Below, piece after piece: positions 17,805 through 25,805 of a stretch of 36,024 nt of DNA (the first letter of the stretch is position 1; each line of letters begins with the position of its first letter). Source of the DNA: Candidatus Heimdallarchaeota archaeon (lineage in GTDB: Archaea > Asgardarchaeota > Heimdallarchaeia > JABLTI01). Location: contig JAUWKS010000032.1 in assembly GCA_030614005.1 (NCBI GenBank), positions 1 to 36,024 on the forward strand, written 5' to 3'. A program made the translations under genes and the position numbers. Below the pieces are notes generated by a model. The model did no database searches. It saw nothing but the letters and a program-made list of their open reading frames with translations, and was not told the DNA's origin.

Positions 17805-19127
17805 TTGAAAACGAAAATAAAGAAGAGCATACTCTTATCGTTGACGCTTATTATTGCTATATTAATCGCTGGACAGTTTTCAAGAGAAACATATTCTTTT
17901 TTTGAAAGCTCAGAAGAAACGAATAATTTGAGCATTATTTTGATGATCGGTGATGGAATGGGTTTTGAACAGGTGAAACTAGGAAGGTGGGTAGAAAAAG
18001 GAATAACAACCAATTTTACAATGGAAAATCTGCATCTGAAACTAAATGTTTCGACAGTAAATATTGATGGAGATACAACAGATTCAGCAGCTGCTGCAAC
18101 AGCAATGGCAACAGGAAAAAAAGTGCAAAACAAAGTTCTTTCAGTGGATGAAAACGGAACGATACTAACAACAATGTTAGAAATCGCTCAAGAAATGGGA
18201 AAAGCAACAGGAGTAGTAACAACGACGAGCATACAACATGCAACACCTGCAGGGTTTATGACACACGTAACAAGCAGATATCTAACAGCAGAAATTTCAA
18301 GGCAAATAATTGAAGAAGCAAATGTAGATGTATTGTTAGGAGGGGGAGATTCAGATTTCACAGTAGAACAATATCTGATTATGGAGACAAATAACTACAC
18401 TATTGTAAGGGATAAAGCTGCGCTGATAGCAGCACCAATAGGAAAACTGATGGGTATTTTTGCTGATGGACACCTCCCATACGAACAAGAACGAGATTTA
18501 GCACTAACTCCATCTCTGGCACAAATGACCAGAAAAGCAATAGAAATATTAGATCAAAATAGTAAAGGCTTTTTCTTAATGGTGGAAGGAGGAAGGATAG
18601 ACCACGGAGGACATGCAAATAATCAAGTGAATGTTGCTCTCGAGACAATTGCTTTTGCAAAAGCAGTAAGGGAAGCAATAGCTTATGTGAAATCAAATGA
18701 GAATACAATATTGATAATAACTGCGGACCATGAAACTGGGGGATTAATGGTACAAAGTGAAAAACTAGACAGCACTCTACCACTATTTGGGTATACCGAG
18801 GATCAAAACAGAACAATACAAATTACTCGAGCAAATCAGATAACAGTAGAGTGGAGTAGAACAGGACATACGTCAAAACCAGTGCCACTATTTGGATACG
18901 GGAACGTATTTACCAGTTTGGAAAACAATATTCTCATAGATAATACAGAGATATTTAGAATAATGAACGGTTATTTTAACGGGTCATTGACTCAGATAAA
19001 TAGTACAACATTTGAAATGAAGAATCGCAACATAACATTACTATTACTACTACCAACAATAACAATATTTACTATCAGCTATAGAAAACTAAAAAGAAGA
19101 AAAAATCAACAAGTCATTAATAAGTGA
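17805..19127 (+). CDS. Secreted or membrane-anchored alkaline phosphatase (PhoA family)
   Basis: A 440-residue phosphatase. An N-terminal signal/anchor segment (residues ~8-23) precedes the metal-binding Asp50 in MIGDGMGFEQ. The phosphorylated nucleophile Ser94 is in TTDSAAAATAMATGKK; later metal ligands are in EGGRIDHGGHANN, ITADHETGG and GHTSKPVPLFGYG. A C-terminal hydrophobic helix and a basic tail (YRKLKRRKN) anchor it, so the active domain faces outside. It releases phosphate from phosphomonoesters. The start is TTG 17805 with an aggtgat ribosome-binding site 7-12 bases before it. It overlaps the opposite-strand gene that follows by 11 bp at the 3' ends. Confidence 0.92.
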   Translation: MKTKIKKSILLSLTLIIAILIAGQFSRETYSFFESSEETNNLSIILMIGDGMGFEQVKLGRWVEKGITTNFTMENLHLKLNVSTVNIDGDTTDSAAAATAMATGKKVQNKVLSVDENGTILTTMLEIAQEMGKATGVVTTTSIQHATPAGFMTHVTSRYLTAEISRQIIEEANVDVLLGGGDSDFTVEQYLIMETNNYTIVRDKAALIAAPIGKLMGIFADGHLPYEQERDLALTPSLAQMTRKAIEILDQNSKGFFLMVEGGRIDHGGHANNQVNVALETIAFAKAVREAIAYVKSNENTILIITADHETGGLMVQSEKLDSTLPLFGYTEDQNRTIQITRANQITVEWSRTGHTSKPVPLFGYGNVFTSLENNILIDNTEIFRIMNGYFNGSLTQINSTTFEMKNRNITLLLLLPTITIFTISYRKLKRRKNQQVINK

Positions 19128-19425
19128 CCCGCAAATCGCGAGTAGCAGCAACACCACGATGGGTTTCTTTCATTTGTTTTTCAATTAAACTACCATAAGG
19201 ACCAATAAGAACACTACCAACAATAATGTGGGATTTATCATTCTTGGAGAGACCATCTTCGTTAAATAAATACTCAAAAGAGGCAGAGATGCTACCATCA
19301 TGTAATTCTTTCATCTCCATAATTGTAAGCTCCTCAATCTCATATTCAGGTTTCAAAGGGTCAGCCCAACCGGTTCTATCACGGATAAACCGAAGGATGA
19401 TTTTCTTGGCTTCATCGAAGTTAAT
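19117..19425 (-). CDS. Hypothetical protein (about 102 aa) with probable ATT start
   Basis: Family not recognised. The frame is open beyond the first TTG (19356) and encodes a sensible continuation (NFDEAKKIILRFIRDRTGWA) before it, which reads as real protein. The only well-placed ribosome-binding site (ggagg) lies seven bases before an ATT at 19425; no ATG, GTG or TTG occurs in that frame upstream of 19356. The start is therefore either a non-canonical ATT or a mutated ATG. The protein is soluble, acidic and mixed alpha/beta (SISASFEYLFNED, HIIVGSVLIGPYG). Its 3' end overlaps alkaline phosphatase by 11 bp. Confidence 0.5.
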   Translation of the reverse strand: MNFDEAKKIILRFIRDRTGWADPLKPEYEIEELTIMEMKELHDGSISASFEYLFNEDGLSKNDKSHIIVGSVLIGPYGSLIEKQMKETHRGVAATRDLRVTY

Positions 19426-19624
19426 AGTGATTCCTCCAATAATTACTATTGGTAATGAACAAATATAATTTTATCTCATAAATTAACTAGTAGATAAATG
19501 ATTTGAGATAAAAAAAGAACCATTCATATTGAGGAGAATAATGATTAGCTAGTTTTTTAAGTAAAAGTGCTAGTAGACAGTACAACGGAAACAATAAGGG
19601 AAACATTTCTCATTGGGATAAACT

Positions 19625-20275
19625 TTGGCAGAACGTAAAGAAGAAAATTTTTGGGAATCGGCATTAGAATTCTTTCAAAAACAATCATTAACATTCAAAG
19701 TAGCAATTATTGTTATTTATACCATAATATTTGTTGGGACCGTAGGAGGACTCATCTCATTAATTGTATTTGGAATAGTTGAAGATTATGTGGGACAAAT
19801 ATTAATATTTTTTGTAGTTGTAATTGTAATATTATCTGGTATTTCATTTAGTTTCTTTTTCTTTATAGATAAGTTGGACGATAAAGTTCAAAATAGAAGA
19901 CATAACCGAAAAAGAAGAAAACAAATAAGAGAGTTAGGTTTTGACAGATTAGAGGACGGAGAACAGGCATTATCTTCTGAGGAATTAGAAGAAAGATATA
20001 ACCAAAGGTTAGCAATGAGGCAAAATAGTGAAAGAAGAAGACCAGTAATAGCATTACTGAATGAAAGACCATCAAATGAAACTTTGCTGAAAAAAATGAC
20101 CTTCAAAGGAGATATTGCCGGAGAAAAATGTTCAATATGCAAATTGGATCTGAGGAAAAAACAGACTATTGTCCAATGCCCGAAATGTCATGCGCTGTTC
20201 CATAATGATCATTTGAGTAATTGGTTTGAAAAAAACAATGATTGCCCAGTATGTGATGAAATATTAGTAAAATAG
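19625..20275 (+). CDS. Membrane-anchored RING-type zinc-finger protein
   Basis: A 216-residue protein. It has a short N-terminal helix, two membrane helices (~24-50 and ~57-81), a basic, highly charged helical linker (~85-145, QNRRHNRKRRKQ), and a C-terminal cross-brace zinc finger: Cys169-x2-Cys172, Cys185-x2-Cys188, His193-x2-His196, Cys207-x2-Cys210. The Phe-His, the Trp after the His pair (LSNWFEK) and the final CPVC are typical of RING fingers of eukaryotic E3 ubiquitin ligases; the fourth ligand position differs from classical RING-H2. Such proteins are known from Asgard archaea. No E1, E2 or ubiquitin gene is in the window, so an E3 role is inference. The start is TTG. Confidence 0.8.
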   Translation: MAERKEENFWESALEFFQKQSLTFKVAIIVIYTIIFVGTVGGLISLIVFGIVEDYVGQILIFFVVVIVILSGISFSFFFFIDKLDDKVQNRRHNRKRRKQIRELGFDRLEDGEQALSSEELEERYNQRLAMRQNSERRRPVIALLNERPSNETLLKKMTFKGDIAGEKCSICKLDLRKKQTIVQCPKCHALFHNDHLSNWFEKNNDCPVCDEILVK

Positions 20276-20285
20276 GAATTGCTTA

Positions 20286-20462
20286 TTGAGAAGTGGGAAG
20301 ATAGTAAAAGCAACACTAGGCTTACCAGAAAAATTGATAATATTTTATGCAAAAAATAAGCAGTGCTATTGGAAGTACAAGTCTTTATTTGTTGGGAAAA
20401 ATAATTCTGGAGAGGGAAGAGCTGAGAAAGAAACAACAAATAGTGCAATTACAAATTCATAG
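20286..20462 (+). CDS. Possible small ORF (58 aa)
   Basis: TTG 20286 opens a frame that ends at TAG 20460-20462. The product is basic (RSGKIVKATLGLPEKLIIF near its start) with a hydrophilic tail. It follows the RING gene by 10 bp, which would fit co-transcription, but no family was recognised and the region just downstream is gene debris. It could be a remnant. Confidence 0.2.
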   Translation: MRSGKIVKATLGLPEKLIIFYAKNKQCYWKYKSLFVGKNNSGEGRAEKETTNSAITNS

Positions 20463-20486
20463 TTATTTCAAGAAAGATTGTTCCTG

Positions 20487-20609
20487 TCATTCTAGACTTT
20501 GATGAACAAAATATTGATTGTAGAGTGAAGCATATTTTCCTTGTAGGTTTTAAAGATCATTATGGGTTCCTTCCTCAATAATATTACCATTATCCATTAC
20601 AATGATGGT
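20487..20609 (-). pseudogene. C-terminal fragment of an ABC-type exporter ATPase
   Basis: The minus strand reads TIIVMDNGNIIEEGTHNDL, a stop (TAA), then NLQGKYASLYNQYF to a TGA. This is the conserved end of type I ABC exporters just after the H-loop (V-M-D-x-G-x-I-x-E-x-G-x-H-x-x-L and the YxxLYxxQF tail). The Walker motifs and membrane domain are absent. An in-frame TAA replaces a Leu codon, so the piece is dead. It lies directly next to an antisense 23S rRNA fragment. Confidence 0.72.
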
Positions 20610-20614
20610 CAAAA

Positions 20615-20687
20615 CTCACATTTCTTCTTACAGGGCTAGTAGTCCAGTGTGGGAAGGACGCGCTTCCAGCTTAGATGCTTTCAGCTA
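20615..20687 (-). pseudogene. Antisense remnant of a 23S rRNA 3' end
   Basis: Read on the minus strand, 20687-20655 matches the 23S segment at about 28771-28802 (gctgaaagcatctaagct followed by a GCGCGTCC-type block), with about three differences and a small gap. 20645-20615 (ggactactagccct, then aagaagaaatgtgag) matches the 3' processing arm of the 23S gene near 29059-29082 and, better, the copy near 33724-33751. The ~250 nt between these two parts in a real 23S gene are deleted. It is a rearranged rRNA remnant. Its first bases (TAG) supply the stop codon of the neighbouring regulator gene. Confidence 0.65.
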
Positions 20688-21776
20688 AGATTCAGATGTT
20701 GTATTAGCAGTTTTGCTAGATTCTAATTGTTTGAAAGATTGATTAATAATTGTTATTTTGTTTGTTCTACCCCATCTATCACGTTTTAGAACTTTTTTTT
20801 CCTCTAATTTTGCTAATATTTTTGAAACTTTTGATTTAGAATAACCTGTCTTATCACAAATCCTTCTTTGAGTTGAAACACCACCATCTAAATTTATAGC
20901 TATGATTATTTCTTGCTCACTTTTACTGAGAAGTGAGGTAACCAAATCTTTCTCACGGGTTTTCTTACGCACTGAATAAAAGATGATTACTCCAAGTGAA
21001 CCTGACATTAGTCCAACGAATAGTGATAAGATGTTTAGGAAAACTTTGTTACTATTTTCACTAGAAAGTATTATTGATCCTGGAATGTATCTAATAAGGA
21101 AAAGGTCACTCTGGTTGATATTTCTATTAGTGTATTCCCAGCTAATCTTAATTATATCATTTTCTTCACTAATTTTTGAAGGTTTAGGAAAAAGAGGTTC
21201 AAGACGTTCTATATCTAGAATTTCTGCGTAAATTGGTAATAATAATTCAAGATTAAATGCAAGTGAATTTCTTGGATGATTGACCCCATAATTAAGCTCA
21301 AAATACTCAGGAATCCCCAATACACGATAGACAGTATCTTTAATTTTATATGAAACAGAGAAAGCATAAATTTCATCTTGTAATAAAGGGTATCGCAAGG
21401 TAACATTAATCAAATTACCTGTAACGGGATTAACAAGCCATATGAATTGTAATGAATCAATTAAATCAAAACAAAAAACTGAGTCTATCGTTTTATTAAT
21501 TATGAAAGTAAAGAAATTTAGTGGTTGAGTATCATTATTTATCAAAACAAAAGTAGAAGTAATTTCTAGGGTATTCTCTTGATTAATTTTCACTTTCATT
21601 TTATGAGTAAATAATGTTTCATTTATGATGGAATTGGATTCCAATGGACAAATAAAATCACTAGTAGTAGGAGATTTTGAAATAGGTATCTCACAGTTAC
21701 TATTTGACGATTTATGAATACTTAATGTTAATAATGTTAAGAAAACCAACATTTTGATATAACTGCGAGGATACAT
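20685..21776 (-). CDS. Membrane-bound one-component regulator: extracellular sensor plus winged-helix domain
   Basis: A 363-residue protein. It has a signal/anchor helix (~9-20) and an extracellular beta-rich domain (~25-245) with several Asn-x-Ser/Thr sites. A membrane helix (~247-268, LFVGLMSGSLGVIIFYSV), basic residues and a C-terminal winged helix-turn-helix (~285-350; QRRICDKTGYSKSKVSKILAKL as two helices, then the wing LKRDRWGRTNKI) complete it. This sensor-TM-wHTH layout occurs in many archaea and suggests a membrane sensor that controls transcription directly. The end is unusual: the stop codon lies in a 23S rRNA remnant, so the tail may be artificial. It could regulate the neighbouring surface-protein gene (21814-22839), 37 bp upstream in the same direction. 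Confidence 0.78.
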   Translation of the reverse strand: MYPRSYIKMLVFLTLLTLSIHKSSNSNCEIPISKSPTTSDFICPLESNSIINETLFTHKMKVKINQENTLEITSTFVLINNDTQPLNFFTFIINKTIDSVFCFDLIDSLQFIWLVNPVTGNLINVTLRYPLLQDEIYAFSVSYKIKDTVYRVLGIPEYFELNYGVNHPRNSLAFNLELLLPIYAEILDIERLEPLFPKPSKISEENDIIKISWEYTNRNINQSDLFLIRYIPGSIILSSENSNKVFLNILSLFVGLMSGSLGVIIFYSVRKKTREKDLVTSLLSKSEQEIIIAINLDGGVSTQRRICDKTGYSKSKVSKILAKLEEKKVLKRDRWGRTNKITIINQSFKQLESSKTANTTSES

Positions 21777-21813
21777 TAAATTACTTCACCAACTATAACT
21801 ATTTTTTGAAATG

Positions 21814-22839
21814 TTAATTATTTTTAAGAAGGATGTGATTAAGGTAAATTCTATTATTATGTCCCTTAGAAGACCTATTTCGTTTTCTAGATAGTATACC
21901 AAACATTATCAAAGTAATTATTCCGCTAACTATAGATATAGAATGGAGTGAAAGAGAAAAATTCTCAGGATAAATACCGATTATTGGATCATGAACCATT
22001 TTCAAGGAATTACCATAATTTGGATAGGTTAAATATAGCGGAATTGTGTCCAAATCTATTGGAAGGTTTACTGGAATATCTTCGAGTATAGAAGCTTTGC
22101 TAACTGAAATATTATTAACTAAATCAAGTCCATCATAGATACTAGCGAAATTAGCCCATTCAAAAAAGGCTATCTTATTATCATTATATTCTTCACTCTC
22201 AATTTGTATTGATTGACTAGCATTACCATTTTCATTATATGTTCCATCTCGTATATTCATTCTGTGGTTTTGTTGAGATTCAAAAACATTAGTGAGAAAA
22301 GCAAGACCGGAAGCATTTTCAGTGAATTCCCAGTTATTAATTACAATGTCAAATTTCATTTCAGTCAATGCATCTACTAAATGATCGGTTCCTTGAATCA
22401 CTTGATTTTCATTATAGATGTTGAGAATAAATTGTATTTCAGCCCCGTTTGCCAAACCAGTTAGCGTAAATTCTATTGTTAGTGATGCATCATTCATTGT
22501 TATTTGATATGACCAATCACTTGAAGCTAGATCATAAGAAATACCACCGAGTTCAAGTGGACTATCTAGAACAGCATCATCACCAAAAAATTCCTTAATA
22601 GAAATAAACTTCACATTATACATTTCATTACTTGAAGATTGGTTGCCAACCCACCAAATAAAATGTGGACATATTTTAGCTATTTTTATAGTTATATAAT
22701 CAGTTGTAATAATTATGTCATTAATGTTTTCATTAAAATTAATGCCCTCAGGATTCGCATCCACATTTACAGCAATGGATGGAATTAAAATCACAATCAT
22801 AATTGCTAAACTAATCACCTGATTTTTACATTTTATCAT
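21814..22839 (-). CDS. Secreted surface protein with C-terminal membrane anchor
   Basis: A 341-residue protein of unknown function. A signal peptide (residues ~7-27, SLAIMIVILIPSIAVNVDA) is followed by a large beta-rich extracellular domain with many Asn, Ser and acidic residues (ADIQFILNIYNENQ-like strands, DWSYQITMNDASLTIEFTLT). Near the C-terminus lies a membrane helix (SISIVSGIITLIMFGIL) with the basic tail SRKRNRSSKG. The gene precedes the membrane regulator in the same direction (37 bp gap), so they may form an operon in which sensor and surface protein work together (inference). Confidence 0.7.
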   Translation of the reverse strand: MIKCKNQVISLAIMIVILIPSIAVNVDANPEGINFNENINDIIITTDYITIKIAKICPHFIWWVGNQSSSNEMYNVKFISIKEFFGDDAVLDSPLELGGISYDLASSDWSYQITMNDASLTIEFTLTGLANGAEIQFILNIYNENQVIQGTDHLVDALTEMKFDIVINNWEFTENASGLAFLTNVFESQQNHRMNIRDGTYNENGNASQSIQIESEEYNDNKIAFFEWANFASIYDGLDLVNNISVSKASILEDIPVNLPIDLDTIPLYLTYPNYGNSLKMVHDPIIGIYPENFSLSLHSISIVSGIITLIMFGILSRKRNRSSKGHNNRIYLNHILLKNN

Positions 22840-23294
22840 TTCTTAAACCTTACTTTAAATTTATGAAACTTGACCTACTATCAATTCTAATTAATAATAT
22901 AATACTGATATCTTTAAACATTTATTAGCAACGGTTGCCTAACTGATTCCATAGTGTTTCGAATAATTAAATAGATTGAATCATTAAAGAAAATTCCAAT
23001 AAGCACAAAAATTGAAATTATAAGAAAAACTATCTAAAATTCATGACGTTTTTATTTCATTTTCATCTAAAGACATCTACCTGAATGCAATTATTAGTTC
23101 TAAAAGGATGAATGCACGAAAAAATTCAATTTAGATCTAATAAAATAGCTTTTGTTTTTTCTTGGAAACCTTTAGGAATCAATTAAGCAACCATTGCTTG
23201 AAATTGTTTTTAATTTATTCTGCTCTATATTTATTTAGATAAATAATCGATTAACGATTAAATATCAAAAAATAAAAAAATGAGGTAATGAAAA
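22840..23294. other. Intergenic region between divergent surface-protein genes
   Basis: About 455 bp, very AT-rich, between genes pointing away from each other. The promoter-like site of the plus-strand gene is listed separately. On the minus-strand side, an AT-rich box (ataaatttaaa, about 22852-22864 read on the minus strand) could serve the surface-protein gene. No RNA gene, repeat or additional coding frame was recognised. Confidence 0.45.
23224..23260 (+). promoter_or_regulatory. TATA-like box plus palindromic operator-like site
   Basis: The sequence ctctatatttattta (23223-23237) looks like an archaeal TATA box about 60 bp before the start codon. Directly downstream is a perfect dyad, TAATCG-ATTAA-CGATTA (23244-23260), where transcription would begin. 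A palindrome at the initiation site is a common repressor-binding arrangement in archaea. It precedes the surface-protein gene at 23295. Confidence 0.4.
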
Positions 23295-23852
23295 ATGAAC
23301 AAAAAATTAGTAGCAATAATAATCCCGATAGGAATTGTTGGTTTAGTAGTAGCGTCTATGTTTGTTGTCCCCATAATTAAATATGGAGGAGCCACTGTAC
23401 CAGTTGTAGAAGGTACTTTATCTTTCGATTGTACACAAGAAGAAACTTTGGATCTTTCGACTGAATTTATAACCCCTAATATCGGTAATGTAGATTTAGT
23501 CTTAGAAAATAAAAGAATAAGCGCAATCAATTATGGCTATGATGGTATCAATGGTAGAAATGAAATTGCGGATGATAATCCAAGCACAGATATTTCCCTT
23601 GAATTATCCATTGTGTTCGTGATAACCAAAGATGGTGAAGTAGTAAAAGAAATTGATATAGGTGTAATGCATGGCGAAGGTACGCACGATGTTACAATCT
23701 TGTTTGGTCCTGAAGAAGGATTAGATGTAGCTGGAACATATGAACTAACTATAAAAATTTCACTAAAATTACATACCCCTGGTACAGATTTAACTTTAGA
23801 CATTGAACTCGGACCTTTTACATTCGACTTTGACCCAGAGCAAGAGAGCTAA
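23295..23852 (+). CDS. Secreted or membrane-anchored beta-rich protein (185 aa)
   Basis: An N-terminal hydrophobic segment (residues ~4-28, LVAIIIPIGIVGLVVASMFV) anchors or exports the protein. The rest is an acidic, beta-strand-rich domain (DLVLENKRISAINYG, DVTILFGPEEGLDVAGTYEL, LDIELGPFTFDFD). The alternating strands resemble LEA14/WHy or late-archaeal immunoglobulin-like domains, but no family can be named with confidence. The ribosome-binding sequence gaggtaatg lies about 10 bases before ATG 23295. A long poly-T tract (from about 23869) downstream probably terminates transcription. Confidence 0.6.
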   Translation: MNKKLVAIIIPIGIVGLVVASMFVVPIIKYGGATVPVVEGTLSFDCTQEETLDLSTEFITPNIGNVDLVLENKRISAINYGYDGINGRNEIADDNPSTDISLELSIVFVITKDGEVVKEIDIGVMHGEGTHDVTILFGPEEGLDVAGTYELTIKISLKLHTPGTDLTLDIELGPFTFDFDPEQES

Positions 23853-23861
23853 AAACCAATT

Positions 23862-23890
23862 TCTCCTTTTTCTTTTTTTTTCTTTTATTG
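23862..23890 (+). terminator. Poly-T terminator-like tract
   Basis: About 20 T residues broken by single C and A bases, starting some 10-20 bases after the stop codon of the preceding gene. Archaeal RNA polymerase terminates at such T-rich tracts without needing a hairpin. Confidence 0.45.
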
Positions 23891-23956
23891 TTTAATAATA
23901 GTATATAATTAGAAATATACACCAAAAGATACATTTTGCAGTTCAAAGGGAATTAA

Positions 23957-24073
23957 GAATGCAACAAATGCTTGAATTTATTCCATAAAAAACTTTTAGA
24001 AGAATGGTTGGAAAAAAACGACTCTTGTCCAGTGTGCAGCGAGGATATAGTGGAAACAATAGCAGTCGTGTAA
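23957..24073 (+). pseudogene. C-terminal fragment of a second RING-finger gene
   Basis: The frame reads ECNKCLNLFHKKLLEEWLEK followed by NDSCPVC and a short tail to TAA. It aligns residue by residue with the end of the intact RING protein at 19625-20275 (QCPKCHALFHNDHLSNWFEK, NNDCPVC). The first Cys pair of the finger, the linker and the membrane helices are gone, and a stop codon (TAA at 23954) lies directly upstream. It is the decayed 3' end of a paralogue. Nothing else recognisable lies between 23853 and 24276. Confidence 0.7.
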
Positions 24074-24276
24074 GACAGACTCATTAGCATATACATTTGC
24101 AAGATATGATGCAATTAATGCACACTCAGACCAAAATCCAATGAAAGACGACCAATGCTCATATACTTGGTTCCAATATTGGTAAGGGAATCACATACAA
24201 AAAAACAAAGGGAAGAATTTTTCTTCTCTCTTTTTTTTCACGAAATTTTTCGAAAGTGTTAATTAATTTAGCAGAA

Positions 24277-24525
24277 CTATTTTTCAACTTTAAGACCAAA
24301 ACTAGTACGATCAACAGAAGGCTCTTCTTGCTCCTTTGCAAAATTCCAAATAATGGATGTGGTGTCTTCGTAATAGATGCCATAAATAGTCCGTTCGGAA
24401 CCATCGGAAAAAACTGCTACTCCTTCAAAAACTCGAGCGGTAACAAAGCCATTCTCATCAATACGATACCCTAAAAGCTTCTGGGAGTCAAAACGAGTTA
24501 CTGGTATTTCACTATCAAAAGTCAA
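24277..24525 (-). CDS. Small unknown protein, tandem copy 1
   Basis: A protein of about 82 residues, similar over its whole length to the product of the neighbouring gene at 24785-25021. Shared motifs are VTRF(D/E)SQ(K/Q)LLGY, a repeated beta pattern, AVFSDGSER and IYGI, ending in DR-x-x-FG. The fold is probably a small beta barrel or sandwich; no Cys, membrane segment or catalytic motif is seen. The frame is open up to a TTG at 24546, but both copies have TTTGGAG there, which is a good ribosome-binding site for the internal TTG used here. Family not recognised. Confidence 0.55.
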   Translation of the reverse strand: MTFDSEIPVTRFDSQKLLGYRIDENGFVTARVFEGVAVFSDGSERTIYGIYYEDTTSIIWNFAKEQEEPSVDRTSFGLKVEK

Positions 24526-24784
24526 GATTGAGTTCACTCCAAACAAATATAGTATTTCATTGCTACTTTATTTACATTACTATTAAAGAGCGGTTTTCTA
24601 AAGAGAAAACTTTGAAAGAATAATTGACAGGAAAAAAATGACGTATACCCAACGCGAAAGGGGAAAAGTGTAGAGTCATTAGCAGACGAAGAATCAAAGA
24701 AAAAATGACAATCCTAATAAAAAGAAAAAATTATTTAACCCAGAAAGAAACTCTGGAGTAAATAATACGAAATTATTTTTGAAC

Positions 24785-25021
24785 CTAAAATCCAAAACAA
24801 TCTCGATCGATATGTGGTTGTTCTTGTCCTTCTGAATGATCCCAAGTAATAGAGGGGGCACCCTCATTTTGGATGCCATAAATTTTTCGTTCGGAACCAT
24901 CGGAAAAAACAGCTGCGCCTACAAAAATTTTAGCGGTGACAGCTCCACTGGCATCAATAGTATAGCCTAAAAGCTGTTGGGATTCAAAGCGAGTTACAGT
25001 TAAATTAGTATCGGGTGTCAA
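24785..25021 (-). CDS. Small unknown protein, tandem copy 2
   Basis: A protein of about 78 residues, paralogue of the gene at 24277-24525, with VTRFESQQLLGYTIDASG, GAAVFSDGSERKIYGI and a shorter C-terminus ending DCFGF. Its start region has the same TTTGGAG-spacer-TTG arrangement. The two genes lie in the same direction, 259 bp apart, and each has its own AT-rich upstream region, so they probably have separate promoters. Divergence is moderate, suggesting an old duplication with both copies maintained. Function unknown. Confidence 0.55.
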   Translation of the reverse strand: MTPDTNLTVTRFESQQLLGYTIDASGAVTAKIFVGAAVFSDGSERKIYGIQNEGAPSITWDHSEGQEQPHIDRDCFGF

Positions 25022-25760
25022 TATGTTAGGAGCTCCAAACAAATGTTATGAAACAGCGACATAAATAACAATATATATTTTTTCATTGTGGCAGTTAATG
25101 CATTACTTCTAAAGATTGAATACCTGACTTAGATAATGTTGAAAGAATGATCGGTAACTGTCTGATAAGAATGGAGCGAATCAGCAAGCACTGTTTTTTA
25201 TTAAATTATAGCGAGAAACACTCGAGAGTATCAATAAGTGAAAAAATTAAAACAGAGAAAGAAAGCAATTAACAGTTAACAGTTAAAAGACAGATAACAA
25301 ACACAAAGAAATTAACACCTCTGAGTGCCAAAAAAAGTTAAATAGAAAAAAGAGTACTATTAACTTTACCGAGGAATTTTGTGTCGAGTGAAAAGAGATA
25401 TTCTATCCTAGTAGCAAGATTTAAAACAGTCGGGCAAAACAACAAACCGCTCTGATAGAGCAGAACACTGAACAAAAAACAATACGAATGGGAATACAAA
25501 TCCTATCGGTATGTTTTTATAATGAAAAATTCAGTGAACAAAACCGCGAACAATCGCACAACAACAGCAATTGTTGAGCGAAAAGACGCAAAATTACGAT
25601 AATTGATTAAATTATTGATGCGCTTGGCGAGACAGTGAAGCTCGCTGAGTAAGAGGTAAAAAATGTGACCACCTGGCGCATCGGTATGGGAATAATGATC
25701 AAACATTTCTCTCAAACCGAACGCTAATTAAGACGTCTGTTTTTACCGTAGAAGGCCTCA
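25022..25760. other. Leader region upstream of the 23S rRNA gene
   Basis: About 740 bp without a recognised gene. It contains an AT-rich box (tgtttttataatg, about 25511-25523) that could be the rRNA promoter. GC-rich segments that may fold follow (around 25545-25590 and 25619-25685, for example gcgcttggcgag with ctggcgc). I looked for 16S, 5S, tRNA, SRP RNA and RNase P RNA signatures and found none. The 23S gene therefore seems to be transcribed without a linked 16S gene. Confidence 0.5.
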
Positions 25761-25805
25761 CTTCTTCAAGTGAAATCTAGATCTCCATAGTAGGTTCCGA
25801 CACGC
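25761..25805 (+). other. 5' arm of the 23S rRNA processing stem
   Basis: This stretch pairs in order with the sequence after the 23S gene: CTTCTT (25761) with AAGAAG (29075), TCTAGA (25776) with TCTAGA (29064), TCCAT (25784) with ATGGA (29057) and GACACGC (25799) with GCGTGTC (29041). Such a stem encloses precursor 23S rRNA in archaea and is cut to release it. Confidence 0.7.

Noticed and set aside
20209..20448. Minus-strand hydrophobic frame opposite the RING gene end
   Set aside because: It is antisense to the RING finger; its Leu/Phe/Ser-rich content is what antisense of Lys/Glu-rich sequence gives.
25619..25685. GC-rich foldable stretch upstream of 23S as an SRP RNA or RNase P RNA gene
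   Set aside because: The conserved SRP helix 8 and RNase P core motifs were looked for and not found; it is more likely part of the rRNA leader.
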